A stretch of DNA of 64,000 bases from Pseudomonas hygromyciniae. GTDB taxonomy: Bacteria > Pseudomonadota > Gammaproteobacteria > Pseudomonadales > Pseudomonadaceae. The stretch covers positions 1,548,501 through 1,612,500 of the forward strand of contig NZ_CP070506.1 of assembly GCF_016925675.1 (NCBI RefSeq), in the 5' to 3' direction. Shown piece by piece: positions 8,666 to 17,284 of this stretch. Below the pieces are notes generated by a model, which saw nothing but the letters and a program-made list of their open reading frames with translations, was not told where the DNA came from and ran no database searches. The translations under genes and the position numbers were made by a program. Position 1 is the first letter of the stretch. Each line of letters opens with the position of its first letter.

Positions 8666-9598
8666 ATGCGCGTTCTGATAGCAGAACAGGACCACCCGCT
8701 GTACGCCCGACTGCTGCGCGAAGCGGCGCCGGATATTGAAGTCCTGACCAGTGGCGACTCGGCTGAGTTGTCGCGCCTGGCCGCCGATTGCCCGGTGTGG
8801 CTGGGCCAGCCAGACCTGCTGGCAACCCTGCTGCGCCAGGGCCATCACCCGCAGTGGCTGCAATCGACCTGGGCCGGCATCACGCCGCTGCTGGCCGATG
8901 GCTTGCCACGGGATTATCGGCTGACCCGTGCCGTCGGCATTTTTGGCCAGGTGATGGCCGAGTACGTGCTCACCTATATGCTCGGTCACGAGCGTGAAGT
9001 GCTGGCGCGCCTGGTGAGCCAGGTCGAGCGCAAGTGGGACAACCGTATGGGCCAGAGCCTGGCGGGGCGCAAGGTGCTGATTGTTGGCACCGGTGACATC
9101 GGCCAGAGCGTGGCGCAGTTCCTGCTGCCCTTTGGCGTGGAGTTGTACGGCATCGCCAGCCAAGCCCGGGAGCAGGCACCGTTTATCGAAGTGGCCGGGC
9201 CGGATCAACTGGGCCGTCTGGTAGGCGAGGTGGACTATGTGGTCAACCTGCTGCCCAACACGCCCAACACCCACGATCTGTACGACGCTGCGCTGTTCAA
9301 GCAGTTCAAGCCGACCGGGTTGTTTATCAACGTCGGCCGTGGCGTGGCGGTGGTGGATGCCGACCTGGTCGAGGCTTTGAAGGAAGGCCACCTGGCCGGT
9401 GCGGTGATCGACGTTTGCCGCCAGGAGCCACTGCCCCAGCGCCATCCGTTCTGGACCGCCTGGGGTTTGCTGCTGACGGGGCACAGCTCCGCGCCGACGT
9501 GCCCGCGCAGAATGGTGACGCTGTTTGTCGAAAACCTGCGGGCGTATCAGGCCCGGGAGGCACTGCGCGGCGAAGTCAGCTTCGAGCGTGGGTACTGA
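8666..9598 (+). CDS. D-2-hydroxyacid dehydrogenase (glyoxylate/hydroxypyruvate reductase type)
   Basis: A 310-residue NAD(P)H-dependent reductase. The N- and C-terminal catalytic segments flank a Rossmann domain whose dinucleotide loop reads GTGDIGQ (about residue 140). The catalytic Arg is in NVGRGVAVV, Glu in the RQEPLP stretch, and His in LLTGHSSAPT, all in family order. It probably reduces 2-oxoacids such as hydroxypyruvate or glyoxylate. The gap 8553-8665 shows nothing definite. A strong hairpin follows the stop. Confidence 0.88.
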   Translation: MRVLIAEQDHPLYARLLREAAPDIEVLTSGDSAELSRLAADCPVWLGQPDLLATLLRQGHHPQWLQSTWAGITPLLADGLPRDYRLTRAVGIFGQVMAEYVLTYMLGHEREVLARLVSQVERKWDNRMGQSLAGRKVLIVGTGDIGQSVAQFLLPFGVELYGIASQAREQAPFIEVAGPDQLGRLVGEVDYVVNLLPNTPNTHDLYDAALFKQFKPTGLFINVGRGVAVVDADLVEALKEGHLAGAVIDVCRQEPLPQRHPFWTAWGLLLTGHSSAPTCPRRMVTLFVENLRAYQAREALRGEVSFERGY

Positions 9599-9607
9599 GG
9601 GACCTTG

Positions 9608-9648
9608 GCCCACGCCCAGCCCGCGCGATGCGGGCCAGGGGCGTGGGC
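9608..9648 (+). terminator. stem-loop after the dehydrogenase gene
   Basis: GCCCACGCC at 9608-9616 pairs perfectly with GGCGTGGGC at 9640-9648, with an inner CCCGC/GCGGG pair. There is no T tract, so this is a transcription-stopping or mRNA-stabilising hairpin rather than a classical intrinsic terminator. Confidence 0.55.
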
Positions 9649-9691
9649 AAATGGCTGTTAACACTTATCCAATTTCACCCACGCCGAGGGT

Positions 9692-12600
9692 ATGGGAGGC
9701 TCCTGTTTTCATCCTGAAAATGGCTTTCCCTCCATGGTTGATCTCACTGCTGTAACCCGGCAACTCTCCCAACCCCCTTCAGGCACCGTGCCGGTGCTCC
9801 TCCAGCCTGCGGGACCCGTGCGTGTCAAACGGGCCGCACCGCCCAGCACCGCGCTCAAGGCCGCCCTGGGCGAGAGACAGAACCTGCGTGCCGTCGCGCA
9901 ACAACTCAACGCCATCGCCCTACGCCTGGGAGACAGTGCCACGGCACCGGCGATCCAGGCGGCACTGGCCTCCACTCCAGTGGATCTGCACCCCGACTCC
10001 TCGTCTCTGCGCCAAGACGGTGCCGCTGTCACCTTGGCCTCTTTCATCAGGGACCGGGGCCTGCACATGCCCGTCACGCACTTTCACCTCGACGCTCTGG
10101 CCAGTGCGTTGAACCATAAAGCCCTGGAACACCCCTTGGCCGACTTTGCCGGCGGACTGTCCTGGCCCATTCCCATGAGTGCCGGCACCCAGCAAAAGCT
10201 TCTGGGCGCAGCCGTGACCTATTACCGCGATACCCGCTTGACCCCAGGGGTTCTGGAACACCTGAAGGGCGATTTGGCACTGTCTGACGAACAGTTGCGC
10301 GACCCGGTCAAGACCCTGGAATCGCTGATCGGCTCTGCACGCGCTCAAGCGCTGGGGCAGGCCATGCAAAACCAGCTGCTGGGCCTTGCGACGGACACCA
10401 GTGTCAATGAGTTCGCCCTCACAGCCCTGCACCTGATGCTTGATCCCCAACCCCATCGCAACAAGGTCGCCGGTTACGATTTGGCACACACGCGCCACTG
10501 GGGCCAACCGGCTGGCGCGGTTGTCGACGGGCTGCGTGAGCACCTGATCAGTCGCGCAAAAACCAGCCCTGAAATGGCCGGGGTCGGGGCTTACCTGTTA
10601 CTGGCAAAAACGGCGCCGGAGTTTCTGATCAAGGAGATTCCCGCGAGCGTGACCTACGGCAGTCCCGCCTGGCTCAGCCTGTCGATCGCGGCGGCGACGA
10701 TTGAGGCCCGTTCGCCTGGGAAGGTAGCGAACATGAGCTTTGCACAGGTCATGTCCAGCGCTCAAAGTGCCGCGCGGCATAATCCGGCCATCACCGAACA
10801 CGCGCAGAAACACGCGTTGATCGATTGGGGCATCGTCAACGGAGTGCTCGAAAACACAGACGATCAGCAGTACACCCCTGAGGCACTGGATTCGCTCCGA
10901 ACCACTTTCAATCAATGGCAGAGCACACGGCTGCGTGCCTCTGAGTCATTGGATAAAGAGATCCCGACACGTAAGGATATCGCCAGGGCCCGGCTCATCG
11001 AGCGGTTTGGAGACTTGGGGGCGCTGTTCGAAGAGAAACTCATCTCGACCAACGGGCGGCTCGGGACCGGTGAACAAGTTCGATTGGTGGGCCGCCATTC
11101 GTTGCTGGACATTGCCATGATGGATCTGGCCAACCCGGCACCGTTTTACTCAAGTGATAGCCGAATTCCTTTGGCGCTGCTGAATGCGAATCCACGGTTC
11201 GGTGTGGGCCCTGCGTTCGATCAGCAATTTGCAGAGGCGATCGAGGAAAAAAAGAGCGCATTGCACACCACGGTCCGACAACTGATTGCTCAGTTGCCAC
11301 TGGAGCGCCGCAAGAACCTTGAATATGGCGCACTGACTTTCTATCAGGCGTCGTCCCACACCCTGGGGCTGGATTTCACCACCACCCTACCTGGGCCAAA
11401 AGTGCATACGCTGCTGGTAAGGGCTGAGCGAGATGGTGTTTCGACCGCCTATGAAATCGATTTGGGCAAAGGCCGGATTGAACCAGTCGACCTTGCCAAG
11501 GCCCAGGTCCAAAGCATGCGTGTCGCCAATCGGGTATCTGAAACCAAGGTGTTCACACCCCGTGGTGATGACGTGCAGGGCTTGCGTGAACCCCGTCCAC
11601 AGAGCGCGTTGGTCCCCCAGAGTTTTTCGACCAACCGTACCCAACGTATCGCTGATGCCTTCGTTCAGCATCTTGAACTTGATGATCCCCAGATCAAGGA
11701 GCAGGCCAGGGGGCGCACGACGCTGGATGAGCAAATGGGCAGGGCGGCTCCGGTCGAGCAGTTCCTGCTGAACCTGATTCCATTGCGCTCGGCCATCGTC
11801 AACTTTCAGCAAGGCAACTACCGCGAGGGTGCTTTTGACCTGGTGCTGGATATCTTTGGGTTTCTCACTGCCGGGGCGGCGGCCAGTGGCAAGCTCGGCA
11901 GGTTGATTTCCAGTACAGCCAGCAGCGCCACCAAGGTTTTGCGCGGCGCCAAAATCATCGGCACCACCCTTGTCAATGCATTCAATCCCCTGGGCGGTTT
12001 GGGTGACCTGGCGGTGGGGGGCACGCTGTTGGCGAGCAAAGGCGGGCGCTTGCTGTTTGCCAAAGGGGGACTCGCTGTCAATAAGCTCAAGGGGGCGAAC
12101 GGCAGCTATGATCTGTTGAAGGTCGCCAGCCGGCAGTACGATGCGGCGGCAACGGGCTCCCTGACGGTCGCGGGCCAGCGCATTGAGACCGGTGCTGTCC
12201 TGCAGAACGGCAAATGGTATGCCTTTGACGTCGACAAAATGCGCGCCTACGGGACCCCGCTCGAAGGCTTTACCCCCGGCACGAAGGCAACAAAGGGCAT
12301 GCTTGCCCTGGCAGGCGCTGAGCCAGGCACGCAGTTGAGCAATAAGGTGTTGGCCGAATTCAAGGTCGCGCCATCGATCATCGACGGGCTCTCAGGCAAT
12401 AGTCGGGGTGTCTATACCACGGCCGACGGCCATTCTTCCTACATCCGCCATGTTGACCACAACGGTGACGCCGCAGTCTATGAAGTTCGCCAGGTCACCC
12501 GCACTGAAGACGGGGCCGTCCAGGCACGGATCTATCACAATAATCGCCAGACGCCACTGCTGGTCCAGCATGTCCAGGGTGATCAGTGGCAACGCCTGGG

Positions 12601-13129
12601 GATTCGGGGCGGCAACCTACCTTCGGTCAAGGACGACCTGGGGCCCGTGATAGGTCAGGGCGGGGAGGGCATCGTCTACGAGAGCCTTGATGGCAAAAGT
12701 GTCTATAAAGACCTGGGCACCACCTCATTCAAGCCTCCTGCCGGTTTTCAAGACAGGGAGACCGAGTGTTTGAACATCTTTTACGGCGAGGGGTTTGCCA
12801 CGACGATTTTTGAAGACGGGCACAAATACATAAAAATGGGCAAGATCGATGGCGTGGACCTGGCGCATATGCCCCAAGGCAGCCTGCCACCAACCGCCGG
12901 CACGTTACTCGATGAGGCCATCGCGAAGATGGAGGCCAAGGATCTTTATCACAATGACTTGCAACTGAAGAACTTCATGTACAGCGCCAAAGACAACAAA
13001 GTCTACCCGGTGGATATGGATGCCATGATGGGCGAGCATGTCGTCGGGCCGGTAGCCAGCACCTACAACCGGCTAAAACAGGAACTGCGCCACGCCTACG
13101 CCGCTCTTGTCGAGAGGCGTAGGGACTGA
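9692..13129 (+). CDS. very large protein with C-terminal protein-kinase-like domain (candidate effector or toxin)
   Basis: A 1145-residue protein with no recognised overall family. Numbering is from 9692; an ATG at 9734 is an equally good start because neither has an ideal ribosome-binding site. Residues 1-640 are mostly helical with no evident motif. Residues about 690-800 (FLLNLIPLRSAIVNFQQGNY, then Gly/Ala-rich hydrophobic stretches) resemble the membrane-associating segment seen in large Pseudomonas toxin-like proteins. Residues about 983-1130 form a compact kinase: glycine loop IGQGGEGIVY (987-996), ATP lysine VYK (Lys1006), catalytic loop HNDLQLKN (Asp1089, Asn1094) and metal-binding Asp1108 in VDMD. 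There is no activation-loop APE, so the layout is that of minimal effector kinases such as OspG or HopBF1. No signal peptide, chaperone, immunity gene or secretion cluster is adjacent. Confidence 0.7.
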   Translation: MGGSCFHPENGFPSMVDLTAVTRQLSQPPSGTVPVLLQPAGPVRVKRAAPPSTALKAALGERQNLRAVAQQLNAIALRLGDSATAPAIQAALASTPVDLHPDSSSLRQDGAAVTLASFIRDRGLHMPVTHFHLDALASALNHKALEHPLADFAGGLSWPIPMSAGTQQKLLGAAVTYYRDTRLTPGVLEHLKGDLALSDEQLRDPVKTLESLIGSARAQALGQAMQNQLLGLATDTSVNEFALTALHLMLDPQPHRNKVAGYDLAHTRHWGQPAGAVVDGLREHLISRAKTSPEMAGVGAYLLLAKTAPEFLIKEIPASVTYGSPAWLSLSIAAATIEARSPGKVANMSFAQVMSSAQSAARHNPAITEHAQKHALIDWGIVNGVLENTDDQQYTPEALDSLRTTFNQWQSTRLRASESLDKEIPTRKDIARARLIERFGDLGALFEEKLISTNGRLGTGEQVRLVGRHSLLDIAMMDLANPAPFYSSDSRIPLALLNANPRFGVGPAFDQQFAEAIEEKKSALHTTVRQLIAQLPLERRKNLEYGALTFYQASSHTLGLDFTTTLPGPKVHTLLVRAERDGVSTAYEIDLGKGRIEPVDLAKAQVQSMRVANRVSETKVFTPRGDDVQGLREPRPQSALVPQSFSTNRTQRIADAFVQHLELDDPQIKEQARGRTTLDEQMGRAAPVEQFLLNLIPLRSAIVNFQQGNYREGAFDLVLDIFGFLTAGAAASGKLGRLISSTASSATKVLRGAKIIGTTLVNAFNPLGGLGDLAVGGTLLASKGGRLLFAKGGLAVNKLKGANGSYDLLKVASRQYDAAATGSLTVAGQRIETGAVLQNGKWYAFDVDKMRAYGTPLEGFTPGTKATKGMLALAGAEPGTQLSNKVLAEFKVAPSIIDGLSGNSRGVYTTADGHSSYIRHVDHNGDAAVYEVRQVTRTEDGAVQARIYHNNRQTPLLVQHVQGDQWQRLGIRGGNLPSVKDDLGPVIGQGGEGIVYESLDGKSVYKDLGTTSFKPPAGFQDRETECLNIFYGEGFATTIFEDGHKYIKMGKIDGVDLAHMPQGSLPPTAGTLLDEAIAKMEAKDLYHNDLQLKNFMYSAKDNKVYPVDMDAMMGEHVVGPVASTYNRLKQELRHAYAALVERRRD

Positions 13130-13152
13130 CCCTTCAGCAACTGCCGGTACGA

Positions 13153-13752
13153 TCAATCGTGGTGCGTGAAATCGCCGGCTGAAACCAGCTCGCTCAAAGG
13201 GCGCCGTGGGCTCGGGGCTTCCCGGGCCTGCAGGTAGTCGGCCAGGGTCGCCTTGTCCCCCAGTTTGCCCACGGCGATCGCCGCATGCAGTGCATAACCC
13301 TCGGGGATCTTCAGTTCCTTGCGAGTCAGTTCCTGATCGAAGCCGGCCATGCCATGGGTATGCCAGCCGCTGATGCTGGCTTGCAGCGCCAGGTGGCCCC
13401 AGGCTGAGCCGGTGTCAAAGGTGTGCCAGAGGGCTGGTGTCTCTTCGCTGGCGCCAGGTACGGCGAAGTGGGTTTTTGACACGACGATCACCAGGGCCGA
13501 CGCATGTTGCGCCCAGCCACGGTTGAATTCATTGAGCAGGCCAAGGAAGCGCTGCCAGTCCGGCGTATCGCGACGGGCATAGAGAAAACGCCAAGGTTGC
13601 GAGTTGTAGGCCGAAGGCGCCCAGCGCGCGGCCTCGAAGAAACTCAGCAGGGTTTGCTCCGGGATGCTTTCCCCGGTAAACGCACGCGGCGACCAACGTT
13701 CGGTGAATTGCGGGTGGATCGGGTAATCGGCAACGCGTGCTTGAGTGCTCAT
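13153..13752 (-). CDS. nitroreductase-family NAD(P)H:FMN oxidoreductase
   Basis: A 199-residue flavoprotein. The N-terminal R-(S/A)PRAF motif and AARWAPSAYNSQPW are the FMN- and dimer-contact signatures of the nitroreductase family; WHTFDTGSAWGHLALQA matches the central helix. It probably reduces quinones, nitroaromatics or related electrophiles with NAD(P)H. The start at 13752 (MSTQARV) is chosen over the open upstream frame because the family N-terminus begins there. Divergent from ycgN with 153 bases between, which must hold both promoters. Confidence 0.88.
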   Translation of the reverse strand: MSTQARVADYPIHPQFTERWSPRAFTGESIPEQTLLSFFEAARWAPSAYNSQPWRFLYARRDTPDWQRFLGLLNEFNRGWAQHASALVIVVSKTHFAVPGASEETPALWHTFDTGSAWGHLALQASISGWHTHGMAGFDQELTRKELKIPEGYALHAAIAVGKLGDKATLADYLQAREAPSPRRPLSELVSAGDFTHHD

Positions 13753-13905
13753 AAGCGCATCCTGATGAAAAAACCGGCCTTCAAAACTACTGCGCCGCTG
13801 TGTACCTGACAAGTCTTGCCCTACCGGCAGTCGTAAGCGCTTGGCCCCAGGGGGCTTGGGCACTAGACTGGCGGCCTTTTAAAATACCGAAACTGATGTA
13901 GAGCC

Positions 13906-14355
13906 ATGGCCGCCAAAGTCGAACCTTTCTGGATACGCAAAACCCTTGAGCACCTCGATCAGGAGGAATGGGAGTCGCTGTGCGACGGCTGTGGCCTGTG
14001 CTGCCTGCAAAAGCTCGAAGATGAAGACGACAACAGCGTCTATTACACGCGTATCGCCTGCAAACTGCTGGACCTGAAAACCTGCCAGTGCACCGACTAC
14101 CCTAACCGTCGCGACTCGGTGCCTGATTGCATCCAGCTCACGCCGGGCCAGGCTGATCAGTTCAAATGGCTGCCGCCGACCTGCGGTTATCGTCTGGTGA
14201 GTGAGCGCAAGGACCTGCCGCTCTGGCACCACTTGGTCTGCGGTGATCGCGATGCCGTGCACCATGAACGCATTTCCCAGTCCGGCCGCATGCTCAGTGA
14301 AGGCAGCGTGCCCGAGGATGATTGGGAGGATTACCTGATTTTCCGCGCTGGCTGA
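13906..14355 (+). CDS. ycgN: YcgN-family cysteine-cluster protein
   Basis: A 149-residue protein of the UPF0260/YcgN family with the [11 protein letters not shown] cysteine cluster near residue 26 and further conserved cysteines ([20 protein letters not shown]), suggesting a metal or Fe-S site. Function is unknown. In Pseudomonas it lies near rnd-ycgL, and here only the dehydrogenase, the giant protein and the nitroreductase intervene. It is 12 bases ahead of the next gene, forming a likely operon. Confidence 0.92.
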   Translation: MAAKVEPFWIRKTLEHLDQEEWESLCDGCGLCCLQKLEDEDDNSVYYTRIACKLLDLKTCQCTDYPNRRDSVPDCIQLTPGQADQFKWLPPTCGYRLVSERKDLPLWHHLVCGDRDAVHHERISQSGRMLSEGSVPEDDWEDYLIFRAG

Positions 14356-14367
14356 AAAGGAGAGCGT

Positions 14368-15600
14368 ATGACGGTCCAAGCCAAGCTGGCGGTGAGCCTG
14401 CTGTTGTTGGGGTTGAGTGCGTCGGCGTGGTCGGCGAAAAAAGTCGACCTCGATTATCACGTCAAACTGTTGCCCCAGAGCGATCAGGCCGAAGTCCGTT
14501 TGAGCCTGTCCCAGGGCTCGGCGGTACGCAGCCTGGACTTCGATTTGGGACGCGACGGTGACTACAGCGACTTCAAGGCCGACGGCCAGTGGCAGGTCAG
14601 GCCAGACGCGGGGGCCAGCCGTGGCCTGTGGCAGCCGGGCGCCGACAAGGCCAGCCTGACCTACCGCGTGCGCTTGAGCCATGCGCGCAAGGCCGGCATC
14701 TACGAATCGCGCATGACCCCCAGTTGGGCGCTGTTTCGCGGCGAGGACCTGGTGCCGGCGGCCCGTCTTGATCAGCAGGACGGCGTGGAACTGGTATCGC
14801 GGCTGACCTTCGAGCTGCCGGCGGGGTGGAAAAGCGTCGAGACGCCCTGGCCGCGGATCGGCAAGCACAAATTCCGTATCGACAATGTGTCCCGCCTGTT
14901 CGACCGGCCTACCGGCTGGATGCTCGCCGGCAACCTGGGCAGCCGCCGGGTGCGCCTGGGCGAAACCGAAATCACCGTGACCTCGCCCAAGGGGCAGGCC
15001 ATGCGGCGTATGGATGTGCTGACGTTACTGACGTTCGTCTGGCCTCAGGTACAAGCGGCGTTTCCCAGGCACCCGGCCAAGCTGCTGGTAGTGGGCGCCA
15101 GCGACCCAATACGCAGTGGCGCCTTCGCCGGACGCGACTCGGTGTACCTCAGTAGTCGCACGCCGCTGGTCAGCGAGAACGGCAGCAGCCCATTGATTCG
15201 TGAAGTGGTGCAAGCCATCGGCCGCTTCAACGACCATCAGGGCAGCGACTGGATCAGTGAAGGGCTTTCGGAGTACTACGCCATCGAGCTGCTGCGGCGT
15301 GCGGGGGGGATCAGCGATGAGCGTTACGCGGCGATCCAGGCGCGCTTGAGCAAGGACGGCAAGGGCGTGACCACGTTACGCGGCGAGCACGTCAGCGGTG
15401 CCACGGTGGCGCGCGCGGTGGTGGTGTTGCAGGAGCTGGATCGGGAAATTCGCCTGAAAACCCATAACAAGCGTTCGCTGGATGACCTGACACAGGCGCT
15501 GATGCGCCTGGACAGCATCAGTACCAAGGAGTTTGTACAGTTGGCGGAAAGCGTGATCGGCGAGTCTTCAGTGGTGCTCGACAGCAAGCTGCTGCACTGA
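14368..15600 (+). CDS. exported M61/M1-peptidase-like protein with degenerate active site
   Basis: A 410-residue protein with a signal peptide (LLLLGLSASAWSA) and an N-terminal beta-rich region. From about residue 210 it has the helical layout of gluzincin aminopeptidases: LIREVVQAIGRF, then DWISEGLSEYYAIELLRRAG. In active M1/M61 enzymes the first segment carries HExxH and the second the third zinc ligand Glu. Here the histidines are missing and only the ExLSEYY half is kept, so catalysis is unlikely and a binding or chaperone role is possible. A strong AAAGGAGAG ribosome-binding site precedes the ATG, 12 bases after ycgN. Confidence 0.65.
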   Translation: MTVQAKLAVSLLLLGLSASAWSAKKVDLDYHVKLLPQSDQAEVRLSLSQGSAVRSLDFDLGRDGDYSDFKADGQWQVRPDAGASRGLWQPGADKASLTYRVRLSHARKAGIYESRMTPSWALFRGEDLVPAARLDQQDGVELVSRLTFELPAGWKSVETPWPRIGKHKFRIDNVSRLFDRPTGWMLAGNLGSRRVRLGETEITVTSPKGQAMRRMDVLTLLTFVWPQVQAAFPRHPAKLLVVGASDPIRSGAFAGRDSVYLSSRTPLVSENGSSPLIREVVQAIGRFNDHQGSDWISEGLSEYYAIELLRRAGGISDERYAAIQARLSKDGKGVTTLRGEHVSGATVARAVVVLQELDREIRLKTHNKRSLDDLTQALMRLDSISTKEFVQLAESVIGESSVVLDSKLLH

Positions 15601-15609
15601 CCGGGCCCG

Positions 15610-15696
15610 TGTAGGCGCTGGCTTGCCAGCGATGCAGGCACCTCGGCCGATCAGATACACCGAGGTGATGCTATCGCTGGCAAGCCAGCTCCCACA
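15610..15696. repeat. REP-type inverted repeat (family B variant)
   Basis: TGTAGGCGCTGGCTTGCCAGCGATGC faces GCTATCGCTGGCAAGCCAGCTCCCACA about 35 bases later; these are shortened descriptions of arms at roughly 15610-15635 and 15670-15696. It lies 10 bases after the stop of the exported peptidase-like gene and before a converging gene. Confidence 0.75.
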
Positions 15697-15709
15697 GTTT
15701 GATTGGGGG

Positions 15710-16051
15710 TCAGCCGGTGGTTTTTTCGGCAGCCACTTCAGCCCGGGTCTTGAGGTTCTTCAACTCCTCGCCGGCGCGCTCGATCTTGGTCCGCACACTA
15801 TTCATATCCTGGCGGCTTTTTTCCAGCAGCGACTTGGCCGAGCTATGGCCGCTGATCCCGCGCGCCAATGCCACGCCGCCAATCGCCACCTGGATCAGGC
15901 CGAAAAAACCGCCCCGGCGAATGCCCTTGCCCATCATCACCACGCCACCGGCCAGGGAGCCGATGCGCTCCCAGCCCTGGACGTTCTGGGTCGGCTGGGT
16001 CTGGAACGGCGTCGATTCAATCACAGGGTTGAGGGTTCTGCTGTCGCTCAT
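15710..16051 (-). CDS. small membrane protein with YgaP-type (DUF2892-like) segment
   Basis: A 113-residue protein. Residues about 25-70 (ERIGSLAGGVVMMGKGIRRG, then FGLIQVAIGGVALARGISGH and SAKSLL) match the paired-helix pattern of the YgaP transmembrane family, whose usual ending is GHCPLYSLL. A charged coiled-coil tail (residues 75-110) follows. A GGAGA ribosome-binding site supports 16051 as start. No rhodanese domain is present. Function is unknown. Confidence 0.7.
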   Translation of the reverse strand: MSDSRTLNPVIESTPFQTQPTQNVQGWERIGSLAGGVVMMGKGIRRGGFFGLIQVAIGGVALARGISGHSSAKSLLEKSRQDMNSVRTKIERAGEELKNLKTRAEVAAEKTTG

Positions 16052-16120
16052 GGTCTGTCTCCAACAAAGGGCCATTGATATGCAACTGACTGTCGGCAGC
16101 TCGAGGATGTTCCCACAAAG

Positions 16121-16588
16121 TCAGTACTTGGGCCCCGAACGGGTGTTATTGCCCTTGGCCAGGCGGTCGTAGAGCACCACATTGACGGTGGCCGCCAGGT
16201 TCATGCAGCCGGTGGTCGGGATGTAGATCACGTCTTCGCACCAGTCGCGGATCTCTTTGTCGAGGGAGCCGTCTTCAGGGCCGAAGATATACAGCGCCCG
16301 ATCAGGATGGGTGTATTCCGGCAGCGGCCGGGCGCCCTCTACCAGTTCCACGGCGACCGGGATGCAGCCCAGGGGCAGGATTTTCTTCAGATCGTCGATG
16401 CCGATCAGCGGGATATCGTGGTGGACCTTCTTGGTGTCGGTAATAAAGTCCCGGGCCCGCTCATAACGCTTACCGGTGTAGAACACCGAAGCCACCCCAT
16501 AGCAGCCGGCGGCACGCATGACCGAGCCAACGTTTTCGGGGGATTTGGGGTTGTACAGACCGATGCAGCTGTAGCGTTTATTGCCCAC
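16121..16588 (-). CDS. TrmH/SpoU-family RNA 2'-O-methyltransferase
   Basis: A 155-residue SPOUT methyltransferase containing the three knot motifs: NPKSPENVGSVMRAAG near residue 13, IFGPEDGSL near 100 and CMNLAATVNVVLYDR near 128. It should methylate a ribose 2'-hydroxyl in tRNA or rRNA using S-adenosylmethionine. The length is that of a bare SPOUT domain without an extra RNA-binding domain, similar to TrmL, but the target cannot be told. Starts with GTG at 16588. Confidence 0.88.
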   Translation of the reverse strand: MGNKRYSCIGLYNPKSPENVGSVMRAAGCYGVASVFYTGKRYERARDFITDTKKVHHDIPLIGIDDLKKILPLGCIPVAVELVEGARPLPEYTHPDRALYIFGPEDGSLDKEIRDWCEDVIYIPTTGCMNLAATVNVVLYDRLAKGNNTRSGPKY

Positions 16589-16687
16589 GGGAGAGGGTGC
16601 CTTCGAGAAAAACCGCGATTATACGGGGATTGCTGTGGCTAATGGGCTTGTTGTGGGAGGGCTTTATATGGCTGGAGTGGCTTGTAT

Positions 16688-16837
16688 TGTGGCGAGGGGG
16701 CTTGTCCCCCGATGGGCTGCGCAGCAGCCCTAAAACCATTCCCCAAGGAGTGCCTGATACACCCCATTCTGCCTGATTGGGGCTGCTACGCAGCCCCGCG
16801 GGGGCGATACGGCGTCCCGGCGAGCCCCCTCGCCACA
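16688..16837. repeat. REPIN-type inverted repeat (family A), right arm diverged
   Basis: The left arm from 16688 matches the arms at 1373 and 45271 closely. The right arm, ending CGCCACA at 16831-16837, carries an extra stretch (16801-16820, GGGGCGATACGGCGTCCCGG) in place of the usual GGGGGACAAG. It ends two bases before the stop codon of the converging HNH gene. Confidence 0.75.
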
Positions 16838-16838
16838 A

Positions 16839-17213
16839 TCAGTCGTCCTTCTTCATCAACCCCGCCAACGCTGCAAACGGGTTGTGCGTAGCCTTGGCAA
16901 TGGTCGGGCTGCTGGTGGAGCCTTCGCCGAAGTACTGTTGGTCGGTATAGCGCGAGTGCTCGTTGTCGTGGCAATACAGGCAGAGCAATTCCCAGTTGGA
17001 ACCGTCCTGGGGATTGTCGTCATGGTTGTGGTTGCGGTGGTGCACGGTCAGTTCGCTGAGGCGCTTGCCTGCGAATTCACGGGCGCAGCGGCCACACACG
17101 TGGGGGTACATTTTCAGGGCTTTGTCGCGGTAGCCCATTTCCCGGTCGCGCTGGGCATCGGCGAGGATGCGGTCCAGCTTGGCGGTGTGGGAGGGCGGGT
17201 TGGTCGAGCTCAT
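16839..17213 (-). CDS. yajD: YajD-family HNH nuclease
   Basis: A 124-residue protein with an HNH fold: CGRCAREF (zinc Cys pair) near residue 40, LTVHHRNHNHDDNP with the catalytic histidines near 57, and LLCLYCHDNEH with the second zinc Cys pair near 77. This is the YajD layout; E. coli YajD is similar in length. The substrate is unknown. The second of two adjacent ATGs (17213) is better spaced from the GGAG ribosome-binding site. The stop is adjacent to a REPIN. Confidence 0.85.
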   Translation of the reverse strand: MSSTNPPSHTAKLDRILADAQRDREMGYRDKALKMYPHVCGRCAREFAGKRLSELTVHHRNHNHDDNPQDGSNWELLCLYCHDNEHSRYTDQQYFGEGSTSSPTIAKATHNPFAALAGLMKKDD

Positions 17214-17284
17214 CATGGCTCCTGTTCATTTATTGGATAGGTCACGGTTGACGTTGATTCTAGCTGCTCGCCTGGCAATTTGCC

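Noticed and set aside
9600..9734. Hrp-box promoter ahead of the kinase-tailed protein
   Set aside because: I looked for GGAACC-N15/16-CCAC and found no match, so type III co-regulation cannot be claimed.
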